From Isoetes taiwanensis (Eukaryota > Streptophyta > Lycopodiopsida > Isoetales > Isoetaceae), in assembly GCA_021234155.1 (NCBI GenBank), contig JAJEKV010000571.1, positions 16,456 to 80,455 on the forward strand: a DNA stretch of 64,000 nucleotides, given 5' to 3'. Shown one piece after another: positions 33,060 through 43,289 of this stretch; within the stretch, counting starts at the first letter, position 1, and each line of letters begins with the position of its first letter. The notes below the pieces were generated by a model. The model ran no database searches, had not been told where the DNA came from, and saw nothing but the letters and a program-made list of their open reading frames with translations. The translations under genes were made by a program, and so were the position numbers.

Positions 33060-33840
33060 ACTAACATCCATTATAAACTCACATATGAGCCCAACAAATC
33101 TGAATATACCTCATGGGAGGGTTGATTTTGGTATGAATTACCTTGCATGTAATCAATAGCTCACTACGAGAGGTCTAGATGTTAGTAAAAGCAGCCTATA
33201 ATTTTTGTTTAATTATGTTGTTAAATACATAAATGCAAGGTAACAACAATTCTGTCCTTAGAGCCAATGGCGGGCTGCCATGTGGCAATAGTTCTTTTAA
33301 AGAATGTGAAACACAGTTTTGTCTTCTGCGACAAATTTTTTTACCACAGAGTTCTTCTCTTTTACCTACGATTCTGCCTATTCTACCCACAATCCTTGCT
33401 GTTTTACCCCCCGTTCTGCCTGATTTCACTGGACAGAATTGTTTTTACCATGCTTCAAATTCCTGGGTGTCAGCAGTGCCTCCGCGCTTTGCGCGTCGTC
33501 ACTGCTTCCACCCCGGAATCTGAACCAGCAGGTCATTCCTGTATACAAGAAATGTAGCGTAAAAGGTAAATGACATTGAATGCGACTTTGGTAGTATCTA
33601 GAAACAAAAGTACACATTGACATTAAAACTATGCCATTTAGGCTAAGACAATATCATCAAGCATAACTCACGGCCTGGCAAATTTCATAAATCAAAATTT
33701 GCAGCTGCCATGAAAATCATACTTACAATGACTTCTAGCTAGTAAATCGTCAAATAGGGATGATCCACATACCTTATGTACATGGGGTGCTATATTTGCT
33801 TTATAGTTTTGTAATTGTTAGATAAAATCTATACAATTGT
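33060..33840. other. unassigned intergenic DNA
   Basis: Overlapping open frames on both strands at 33196-33623 arise from a pyrimidine-rich stretch (TTCTGCCTATTCTACCC...). They have no domain, so no gene is called. Confidence 0.4.
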
Positions 33841-33848
33841 TAGATATA

Positions 33849-33883
33849 TCGTGGCGGCCAAGGCCGCCGCGAACATTTCTCTT
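33849..33883. repeat. GC palindrome plus GAACATTTCTCTT (copy 2)
   Basis: CGTGGCGGCCAAGGCCGCCGCG followed by AACATTTCTCTT repeats the composite seen at 23557. The palindrome centre is TTGG-type in copy 1 and AAGG-type in copy 2. Confidence 0.75.
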
Positions 33884-33889
33884 CCCCCA

Positions 33890-36800
33890 CTTACTCCTAC
33901 AAAGGGGGATTTGTATATATTTGGAATGGTGTGAAACCCATTAGAAGAAAGAAAAATATATCATGTTGTTTCCACATGCATACACCGAAATAAATGTTTG
34001 CAATGAGCACGTATCCTCTACCATAATGAGAATCTATTTCAACAAATCGATCGAAACACAAGTTTTCTAAGTGTACATCAACATAGGTTCATGAGACATC
34101 AAAGTGAAGATGGCTGACTATTATTGAGAATTTGCTGTCATCTTCAAACCTTTGAAGGTTGAACCTGGCTAAATCTCGTATTTCCATCAGCTTAAGAAAG
34201 CATTTGAAGGTTGGGCCTAGTATTGAAGTCCATGATTGAGAATGCATGATAAGCCAAGTATGAAATACATTGGATGTAAAAAATATTTCGTAATGAGAAA
34301 AGCATCCAGTAAATTATGATATTGAGCGTTGGAAGCATGTAAATGATGCACAATTGGGCGTTACTTAGAAACATGCAGATCATTCGCACACACATATACG
34401 CACGCAAACTAAATAGCTAAGATATTATTACCATGCCCAACGGCTCTAACATTTGCTTTACACAGCCCTGCACAAATTAATGCTAGCATTTCAAGAATAT
34501 ATATTGCTTAATATCGACAACAATATAGATTGGCTAATGGAATGTAAAGGAATGTAGATAGAGCGATTAAAATAGATACTGTTTGACATGCATGAACATA
34601 TTTCAATGAAATGCAATCTCTGACAGAGATTGAACAAACTCTAGTTCCTTTCACATGAAGGTAAAAAAAATAAAATGCTTTGGGCATTGTTTTGCATTAC
34701 TTGGGATGCTTCACATGAATTGATACAAAGAAAAACATCTAAATACAGTTTTGGCCATTTTCACTCTGCTGGAAACGACCACATGGTCAGAATAGGAACA
34801 AAGTGTTAATATAATATCTTCAAATTGTTGTAGCCGAAACTGGTTCTTTACCAAGTACTTCTTTTCTCCTTCCAACCGAGCCACACATTGGACATATACA
34901 TACAAATAAATAATGTTTCAAACATAAAGGTCCTCCGTGAGAATAAGAATCTGCGTTTTTGCATTTTTGTTCTACATTGGCTACAAATATTGAACTGATT
35001 TCAGGAATATCTATTGCTTAATGAACCATATAGATTCGTTAATGGAATGTAACGAGCTTTGAGACCATACAAACAAAGCAAAGAGTAGTATGTAAAGGGA
35101 AAGTTTAATATATTTAACTTAAACATGATGCAAGACATTATTCTTGAGTACTTAAAGCATGGTATATACCTAAAATCATCGCACAAGGACTCTTTGAGCC
35201 ATCTTGTGCAAAAGCAATTCGTGACAGACATCACCAGCAGCAGATAGTCAAATAACTGTAGAACATCAAATGAAAGAGCACATAAGAATGAACCCTAAAA
35301 ACAAAGAACAATGCATATTGCTAGAACCGTAAAAGCTGTAGGACATGCAAAAATAAAAAAAGCATTTAAGAAAAATAAAAGAAGACCTTAAGATTAGTTA
35401 CGTCGGGCATGGATAAGCAAGCCTAAATGCACAGAAGCAAAGGGGCTTAGAACAAAGTAAGAAAAATTCAGAGGACTGAACAGATGGATGGACAAATTGG
35501 AAGCAAATACTACCTGGTGTGCAAGGTTATGAATGGCCAGTATGCAGCGTGAGTCTTTGTAAACCCCATGCTTGCGGTACTTGGATGCCAGAAGACTGCA
35601 GAAGAAACCAGTACATAGTCAATAGGTATGAATGTATAATTGTTAAACATCAAAAAAGAAAAACAGATCTGCATGCAAGTTATTCTGCTCACATTTTGCA
35701 CAGTGTTCTTGGACCAGTCTGAAACGGTGGGAACTTGGGGCAGAAGACCCACAAAGATATTGATCCAAGCTTGGACGAAGGCGCAGAGCATAGGTTAGGG
35801 GCGCCAAAGAAACCCCAAAATCTTGGAGATTTTGGCGCAATCCTGGAGATAAAGCGCCAAAACCGGAAATCTTCCTCCTGTGTTCTGCAAGTTAAAAAAC
35901 AACAAATAAAAATTTCTTCGTATATTGAAGAAGAAATTAACGAGCCTATCCACGAAATGCTAGTTGCTCCGGAACTGAAAACCTGAGTGTCAAAGCCAAA
36001 AATGGGATACCACAGCCGATGGTATAGTTTCTTGCTAGTTATATGCACAAAACAAAATCAAACAAAGGATTTGCAGAGAAAATAAAGCATTAGCTGCAGC
36101 AGCCGAAGCTTTAAGGACTGCCAAAGGAGAAAACTCCATAGCCTTACCTCCATAGTCCAACAATATGCCATTCGATGGCGGCTTACCTGCCGTTACCGTT
36201 TGGCAGATGCTGGAGTACTCGGTGCCAAAGCCGAAGCTAGATATCGCTGCCAAGCGTCGAGCAAGATTTTGTCCAATAAAAGACGTGGCAGAAAAATATG
36301 AGATTGGATTGCGGCGCAGAAAAAATAGGGAGCGATAAAAAAAAAGAAAAATGGCAAACTGCCTTATATATGTTTAGAAAATCTATACAATTTTGTATCC
36401 ATCTAAAAAGAGAAAAAATGTATAAAACTTGAGGAAAAAATCTTGGCATTTTTCTAATCGTGGGTATTTGACCACTATGCTAGATGGTTGTTGGTGCTCA
36501 ACTCAATAATGTATGGTGGAGTGTGTCATCATATTATTGATCCCAAAATAGGAAGCCTATAAAATAAGTGACCAGAGAGACAAGAGGATCACGACAAACA
36601 TATAAGTGAGAACAACATGTTGAGAATCAAAAAAGAAGTTGCATAAAATTATGGCAAAAGGATCTAGATAGTCACGTTAAATTATGAGGAAGGATCTAGA
36701 CGCCTAGAGAAGGAACTAAGAGACAAAAGGATGCTTTATGGAAACCACACCACGAAATGTGAAGCACAGTGCATAGCAATTAATTAATAGATAATAATAC

Positions 36801-37140
36801 AGAGACACACGTAGTCGTGTGGATGAAGAATGCTAGATGGATACGGGGCGTGGAAGTGATTCTCCACTATGTAAAGAAGCCGCCAGATTACCGTACGCCT
36901 TCGGAATAAGTTTGTAATGGTGCCAAGAGTGGGAGGTGGGAAAGTGGGCAAGCCGATAAGGAGATATGTTGGAGGGGTATGCTTTCAGGGGAGATCTGAG
37001 TGGAGGCCTATGGGGAGGAGAGAAAGGGATAGGAAGATCGGGGGAAATTGGGGTGGTGCGGGATGCCGGGGGGGAAAGGGGGGTAAAAGGTCGGCGCGCG
37101 CACGCCATAGGGGGAGTACTATTTTATCTATATCTCTATC
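33890..37140. other. unassigned intergenic DNA upstream of the PP2C gene
   Basis: AT-rich to about 36.8 kb, then purine-rich. No complete gene was found. A - strand segment near 36250-36190 (ISSFGFGTEYSSICQTVTAG then a GTAAGC donor) and open frames near 35640-36048 could be exons of a short unrecognised gene. The phrase ACGTGGCA...AGATTGCGGCG(G/C)AGAA near 36283 resembles one near 25843, so some of this is a dispersed repeat. Confidence 0.35.
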
Positions 37141-37156
37141 TATCTATCTATCTACC
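37130..37156. repeat. (CTAT)n microsatellite
   Basis: TATCTATCTATCTATCTACC lies in the upstream region of the PP2C gene, preceded by an imperfect CTATATCTCTA run. Confidence 0.85.
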
Positions 37157-37319
37157 TACACCGCCCACCTTGCATATTTTTTCTCCTCAGGGTATGACTG
37201 AGAAAGAGGGAATATAGGGGAACTGGGTGGTAGAGATAGGGGGTATAGCTTGGAAGGCTGGGAAGGGAGAAATGTGGCAAGCTGTTTATTTTGGAAGAAA
37301 AAGGGGCCCAATTGCCAAG

Positions 37320-37377
37320 TATAAAGACTAGAGAGAGAGCAGAGTAAGAGAGAGATAGCCTTAGAGTGTTAGGGTTT
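37320..37377 (+). promoter_or_regulatory. PP2C core promoter: TATA box and telo-box-like leader
   Basis: TATAAAG at 37320-37326 lies 60 bases before the ATG. It is followed by a GA-rich leader (GAGAGAGAGCAGAGTAAGAG) and by TTAGGGTTT at 37369-37377, nine bases before the start codon. The latter is the reverse complement of the plant telo-box core AAACCCTAA, often seen near start sites of growth-related genes. Confidence 0.5.
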
Positions 37378-37385
37378 GTATTTCC

Positions 37386-39713
37386 ATGCCAGATCAATCG
37401 GAGTTCCGGCTTGCAGCTCGATCCGGTGGCCTCATGGCTCGCCCCTTAGACGACGATTCTGCTTCGACAAGTTCTCCTTCTTCCCCTCTTGATCGAGACA
37501 GACGTAGCGATGGTCGCCCTCCTCGATTCCCTGCTTCTGCTCTTGTTGCTTCTATCAAGGTCAAAACTTCTTCCATTGTCGCTTCTCGCACTGTCCGTCG
37601 GTGCTTCAGTACCGCCAAACTTGCTTGTGAATCTCCTCTCCCTCTTGAGGTATGCTCCTTCTTTTGCCTCCCTTAATGGATCTGTTTTCCTCGCAATCGT
37701 TTTCATATCCCCCAAACTTCAATTATGCTTTGTGGTTTTGTTATCTCCTAGTCTCCGTCTCGCTGCCACTTTACATTGGTCTTAATCTTCTCAATCTACA
37801 AGTTCATTGGGTATTGGGTTTTTTGATGTGATTCTCATTCAATTTCGTAGTACCTATTAATGGGTCAACCGGAAAGCTGCAAATCTAGAGACTTGAAGTG
37901 GAAATCTCAATTTCATAATTAGAGGTTGCTGCCCAGGATCCATACATTGGTACATGGAGATGATAAAGTTTTCCTTCTTGCACAGAGCGTACCCCACATC
38001 AAGCAGTAAACGCAGTCATTTTAGCAAGGAGCTAGTCGTTTTTACAGCTTTAATTTCCTTAACATACATATCATGGCAAGCTTCTAGCTCTGCAGAAAAA
38101 TTTCTATAGCCTTCTAAACCTCCTATTTTTGGTTTTGGGATTATTGTCCACCTGGCAAACTAGCATCTAATACTGTCGAGCAAATTTTGACCAGCATGGG
38201 TAATTTCTTTTCGAATGTTTCAGGAGGGCCTCGAGTCTGAAGAATCTGAAGAGCCTGGTTTTGATTCGGGCCGTATAAAAGAATTTGTTCCGGCTATTCG
38301 ATCTGGAGGCTGGACAGACATTGGCGGCAGACGATACATGGAAGATGCACATGTTAGGATTGATGATCTCATGTCACATTTAGGTGCAATTTTTTCTGGT
38401 GATACTCATGGGGCATTCTATGGTGTAAGTAAATGTCTCTTAGTTTATCCACGGTGGCTGCCTCTGCATTTGTTAGCTTATTCTTGCACTTAGTTGCTCC
38501 CCCTGAACTACCTGTTTCCTATTACTTTGGGTCCAGGTGATCTATTTCTTAGTTGCATGCAGTGGATATGTCCTGATGATGCGTAGCTGCAACAAACGTG
38601 TGATTTTTTTTATTGCATTCTAGACACCCAACTGGCCTATGTACATATTTATTATACACACTCTTTCCCAATCACCACGCACGTCATTTTGTCTTCGGAA
38701 TGAATTGACTTCTTCTAAATATGGGTGTGAGATTTTACATTCTCCAAGAAATAAGTTTGAGTTGGTAAAACTTTCTAATATTCACACACGTGACTTTGTC
38801 AATGATCTTTAGGTCTTTGATGGACATGGCGGCAAAGATGCTGCAAATTTTGTAAGGGAACACCTACTCAAGCATATTATTGAAAACGAATCTTTCCCAG
38901 TAATGCTTGATGAAGCAGTGCGACATGCCTTTTTGGAAACAGATCATGCATTTGCCCAAGCATGCATGGTTGATGAAGGACTAGCATCGGGCACAACAGC
39001 ACTTATGGCACTTGTCATTGGAAGGTCTCTATTTTTATCTTGATTCTACTACCTGTTTTCATTTCTCCATTAATTGTTTATAGATAGATTCTGTAGATAG
39101 ATTTTTATCATGTTTTAAAATAATTGGGTTTGCTTCATTGTGAATGCACAGGAAATTATTGGTTGCAAATGCAGGAGATTGTCGTGCAGTTCTTTCGAAA
39201 CGTGGGAAAGCCATTGAAATGTCCAGGGACCACAAACCATGTTGTCCCTTGGAGAGGGTGCGAATTGAATCCGTGGGTGGCTTTGTAGATGATGGCTATT
39301 TGAATGGTCAGCTTGCAGTTGCAAGGGCATTAGGAGATTGGCATATGGAGGGTCTAAAGGAGTTCGGAGTTGATGGGCCTCTTTCTGCTGAGCCTGAGAT
39401 GCAGCAAATATCATTGACGGAAGAAGATGAGTTCTTGATAATTGGTTGTGATGGTCTTTGGGATGTGTTCACAAGTCAAAATGCTATAGATTTTGCAAGG
39501 AAGAAGTTGCAGCAGCATAATGACCCGGAATTATGCTCTAAAGAATTGATAACAGAGGCACTGCGAAGAAATACATCTGATAATCTTACAGTTCTGATGG
39601 TTTGTTTTCATGAAGAACCACCACCAAGGCTTAGCTACACTCCAGTGCGGAGGAGTATTTCTGCCGATTGCCTGCGTGATTTGCAAGGTCTTCTTGATGG
39701 CTCTTTGAACTGA
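37386..39713 (+). CDS. PP2C-family serine/threonine phosphatase
   Basis: A metal-dependent protein phosphatase that removes phosphate from Ser/Thr residues, commonly in plant signalling. Four exons (37386-37649, 38224-38424, 38813-39024, 39152-39713) all have GT-AG introns, keep frame and total 412 aa. The N-terminal ~110 residues are Ser/Arg-rich and acidic and carry no domain. The catalytic core starts at [18 protein letters not shown] (E128, D129), then GVFDGHGG (D158, G159, formed exactly across the exon 2/3 junction), [27 protein letters not shown] (D326) and SDNLTVL (D369). These cover the expected metal-binding acidic residues. Overall layout resembles the PP2C 22/27/49-like plant group (which includes the DNA-binding phosphatase DBP1), but I would not assign an orthologue. 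Expected functional. Confidence 0.95.
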
Positions 39714-41819
39714 TATGTCCATGGCTTGAGCTTTTCCCTGTGTCAGTATGTTATATGTATGAGTATACTATCTATAACCCAACAATTCTTTACTCGTCCA
39801 CAATGGCAGTATGTACATTATGGCACATATTCCTCTGAGGCTGGGCCTGGTTGAAGACATTCCTGATCTGATTGGAAAGGATTATCAGGCGCCCATTAAG
39901 GATGAAGGCTGAACTATTTTTTGCAGTATTTCTGCATTGACACGATTCTTTATTGTTTAAGGCTGAAGGTTTCCTTCATCCGCAATTTTTGGACATTATT
40001 TCAGGTGGGGAGCCTGCACAAGCATCAGCGCTTTGTCCATCACACCTACGTTATTTTCATTCTTCAAATTTTTGGCATGGGGAAGGTTTTACCCGTTGGG
40101 TTCCTAGAATTTATTGGAGCCTGGTATGAACATCATGATTGTTTTTATTGTTGTACATGGTGGTAGTGTAATAACTTTTCAGCTAGAGAGGGTGACACTA
40201 AATGTTTGGACTGCCGTGTTGGTAGCCTGAATCTTTTCTGCCCATAATGATGGCTCTAAACATCTAACCAATGAGGTTTACTACAGAGGGAATTCAATTA
40301 CGAAGGAAGATTTTGCCTAGGTATGTGTTTCTTAAATTGGGTATAAGAAGGATGGTACATACACATTTCCCATGCCTTAGGTTGTTGGGCGAGACTAAAC
40401 GATGGTACCAGCGGAACAACTTGTTCCCTGTTTTATGGCAGTTGACCCTCTTGACTGTCCAAAATACGTAACCTACTTATATGGGACTGTGCTACGACCG
40501 TTGTATATGTCCTCGTTAATTTGCTGAATTTCAGAAATTAAAGTTTTAGTAGAATTATAATCTTCCTTAATCCTGTGCTCATTAACGGGGAGGCTTTCTA
40601 ATCCAAGTGAGTGATCAGAGCTGACTGGCAGCCTTTCTAATCCAAGTGATTGGGGCTGTTGATTCATTTGAGGGAAGATTTGTATGAGTTGAAGTTTGCA
40701 ACTATATTGAAACTACCCTAACACTAAAGTATTTGGTTTAAATGGCAATAACTTTTTTCTGATGGATCAAATATAAAAGTTATCTTCACTAAACTTATAG
40801 ATAACAGTGAGATCTATCCAGTAGCAGTTATCGAAAGTATTGTTGAAGTCATCTAAAATGGCATTGTAATCTTCAAGTTACAGTGTTTTAAAAATGTGTT
40901 ATAAAAGACAAATTGAGCATAACTTGTGAATTTTAACTCTGATTAAATGAATTTGTTCTTGTTGGAAAGATCTTATCCCACGGTAGAATGTAGTCATTAG
41001 GGCTTTTGAAGTTCAAATGGTTTGAATGTTATGGATATGCATGGAAGTCTCTTTTATTGAGTGCTCCATTAATCAAGAAGTCCTTTTCTTTTTAATGTTT
41101 CTATTATAACTGTGTATTGCTCTCGAAGTACCTCATGTACTACTATGTTGGATCTTAAGAAGCACATTTAGAGCAAAAAAAGACTCTTATTGTGATTGAT
41201 ACTTCAAATAGTGGTTGTTTTGATTGGATGGAAGCTCCTAGAATGTGGGGGCTTTTAGATGAAATTACTAGAGTTGCACTGCTGCAAATAAATCATGAAC
41301 AATATGACATAAGCAAGAGTGGATATGGCATAAGCGAAACATGTCCGTTTTCAATGCCCTCAAATATTTCTATTTTAAATGCTCTCAAATATTGTTTTTG
41401 AATGATGTTACACCATGCCACAACTCACACTTCTTCTTAAGAATGCAGAATAATGGAATCTATCATGTTTAAAAAATTTTCAAATCAAAATGTTAGCCTT
41501 CAAACTTCCTACATTTTAGTACGTCAAGTTGTTGGCGAAAAACTTTGTTCTAATTATCTTTGATAATAATAATGTAGTGGACTCTTTGGTTCCTAGAGGG
41601 ATTGATCCTCTCGGTGGGGAATATATCATGTACCATATTATTCTCCTAGTTTTACACCAGATAGTTCGTGCATTAAAGATGCCTTGCTAGTTTTCGATCC
41701 CTAATTTTCCTCTAGATCTAATGGCTCATAAATTTTTAGTGGCATTTGCAACTGTGCTTGGGGTCCATTACTAAAACACTAAGCATTTCTTGTAGTCTTC
41801 TGCATCTAATAAGTGCTCT
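39714..41819. other. PP2C 3' region and unassigned intergenic DNA
   Basis: The first few hundred bases should hold the 3' UTR. GTTTCTAATCCAAGTGA is duplicated as TTTCTAATCCAAGTGA at about 40595 and 40634. No further gene could be supported; open frames at 40473-40667 and 41192-41401 are isolated. Confidence 0.4.
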
Positions 41820-41910
41820 CCGAAGAGGCCAAAATTTTTTTTAGTTAACACAAACTATTAACACACAACTAACATTATTAACACAAACCATTGCATTTGA
41901 CACATTCAAA

Positions 41911-42480
41911 TTAAAGGTGCAGAAGGCCTTCTTGGACCCAGGGGTGAAGTCCACCGGGTTCCATACCGGATCCTACTCGAGCGGGGCTTTCTATCCCTTC
42001 AAGCGGCTGCATTGGAGCATGCATGTCGTTTACTTCAAAGGTGGTGTATAGGTTGACGCTCACCCCACCTTGCCCAGCCACGGTGATGGGTCCCTGAAAT
42101 CCTGGCTGGAAAGACAAGCAAGCTCGATGGTTCTCACATCTTTGGGGTGTGCAAGGTAAAGTCGTCTAGGTCGGGACAAAGAAAGATCGCCAAGGCACTT
42201 ATTTGTACCTAGATGCTACTTTCCTTCGCCAAGCTCGGGATCACCCGGATGCTTTGGCCGACGTTAAAGGTGGCACACTATCGGTGACAAGTCAATCCTA
42301 GGCTCATAAGAGGCCCACACCCGATGCTTGTACCCGCGGTGCCCATGAAGAAGTCGCGGACTTATGAAAGTTTCCATTACCGCGGGTGCACATAAGCCTC
42401 CGCATTGAAGCGAGGCGTTGGGCTCGGAACCACGAGAGCAAATGTTTTGCGGTGTTGCCACCGAGCCATTGAGGATGAAT
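41911..42480 (-). other. possible captured coding sequence inside the TIR element
   Basis: The - strand between the left TIR and 42480 has two open segments (41911-42117, MSFQPGFQGPITVAGQGGVS...; 42264-42461) and a GC content higher than the flanks. Foldback and Mutator-like elements often carry pieces of host genes. I do not recognise these products, and the frames may be chance. Confidence 0.25.
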
Positions 42481-42815
42481 GTCGCGTACCCTCCGGTTTA
42501 CCCGATTTGCCCATATCCGAGGCGATATGTTGATTACTAGTGCCCGGGCGGTTGTTGCATGCGGTTATTGGCTCACCGTCGGGTGGAATTTGTTGGGATC
42601 ACACCTCCGAGGGAGGTTATGGATGCTACGGACTCATTTGTGTCCGGGGACGGTATTGAACCGTCCTACACAATTGGCCGCGCCCGATACTTATTGCGCG
42701 CGCTAAGTTTTTTCCCTCGAAAACCCTTTGGTGGGGTTTTAATCCCTGTGGTAAGCTTCTTTGCTCTCTTTTTTGTTTGGGTCCCATAGGCCAATTGGTC
42801 TCGTGGATGCTAAAA

Positions 42816-42895
42816 CTATTCTATTCTATTCTATTCTATTCTATTCTATTCTATTCTATTCTATTCTATTCTATTCTATTCTATTCTATTCTATT
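42816..42895. repeat. (CTATT)16 microsatellite
   Basis: Eighty bases of uninterrupted CTATT, 16 copies, with no substitutions. Because the unit has five bases, stop-free frames run through it on the + strand (repeats of ILFYS), which explains two overlapping open frames. Confidence 0.98.
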
Positions 42896-42902
42896 CTTAA
42901 AG

Positions 42903-43192
42903 CCCCCTTTGGTGCGGGTGCATATTCACCGCGGGGGGGTTACTGGCAACGAGCCTTGGATCGGCATATTTGCCCTTTATTCCAAGATCCTGACCTGCAT
43001 ATAGCGATCCTGCGTTTGTGGGGGTATGCATGTACAACTTTTTGTATACTGTATATTAAGGTTTGCAAAATACTATAAGGTTTGAGACAATGTACTTAAT
43101 GGTGTTAATTCTGTACATGTATTATAAATTTTTTGAGGCTCTCGCTGCCCTACGTAACCCCCCATGTGAATATGCACCCAAACCAAAGGGGG
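42903..43192. repeat. 290-bp inverted-repeat unit (MITE-like), full copy
   Basis: CCCCCTTTGGT...GGGTGCATATTCAC...GGGGGGTTAC (42903-42942) is mirrored by GTAACCCCCC...GTGAATATGCACCC...ACCAAAGGGGG (43154-43192), giving TIRs of about 39 bases with a few mismatches. The interior matches 55738-55960 almost throughout, so it is a dispersed element. It lies directly against the right TIR of the larger 1.46-kb element. Confidence 0.82.
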
Positions 43193-43289
43193 AATGTGTC
43201 AAATGCAATGGTTTGTGTTAATAATGTTAGTTGTATGTTAATAGTTTGTGTTAACTAAAAAAAGTTTTGGCCCCTTCGGGGCCTTTAAG

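Larger units (their letters stand above)
41820..43279. mobile_element. 1.46-kb element with 87-bp terminal inverted repeats
   Basis: The left end 41820-41906 (CCGAAGAGGCCAAAATTTTT...TTGACACATT) is the inverted match of 43193-43279 (AATGTGTCAA...TTTTGGCCCCTTCGG). I count about three mismatches in 87 bases, so the ends are about 97% identical and recently active or converted. Long TIRs of this type suggest a non-autonomous Mutator-like element, but no 9-base target duplication is evident. The interior is GC-richer than its surroundings and contains fortuitous or captured open frames, a (CTATT)16 microsatellite, and a nested 290-bp inverted-repeat unit that abuts the right TIR. No transposase is encoded. 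Confidence 0.85.

Noticed and set aside
33196-33623. Overlapping open frames on both strands
   Set aside because: Simple pyrimidine-rich composition keeps several frames open; no domain or conserved motif.
37386-37785. Alternative overlapping frames at the PP2C first exon, including a Leu-rich 98-codon + frame
   Set aside because: Only the frame starting at 37386 joins in phase to the PP2C core exons; the rest are pyrimidine-tract shadows.
38215-38493. 92-codon frame at 38215 as a separate gene
   Set aside because: It is PP2C exon 2 read into its intron. The GTAAGT donor at 38425 and the acceptor at 38812 rebuild GVFDGHGG exactly.
42761-43078. 105-codon frame with ILFYS repeats as a membrane or repeat protein
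   Set aside because: It is translation of the (CTATT)16 microsatellite and has no support on either side.
41820-43279. Calling the long-TIR element a confirmed Mutator-like transposon
   Set aside because: TIR length fits, but no 9-base target duplication and no transposase were found, so the superfamily is left open.
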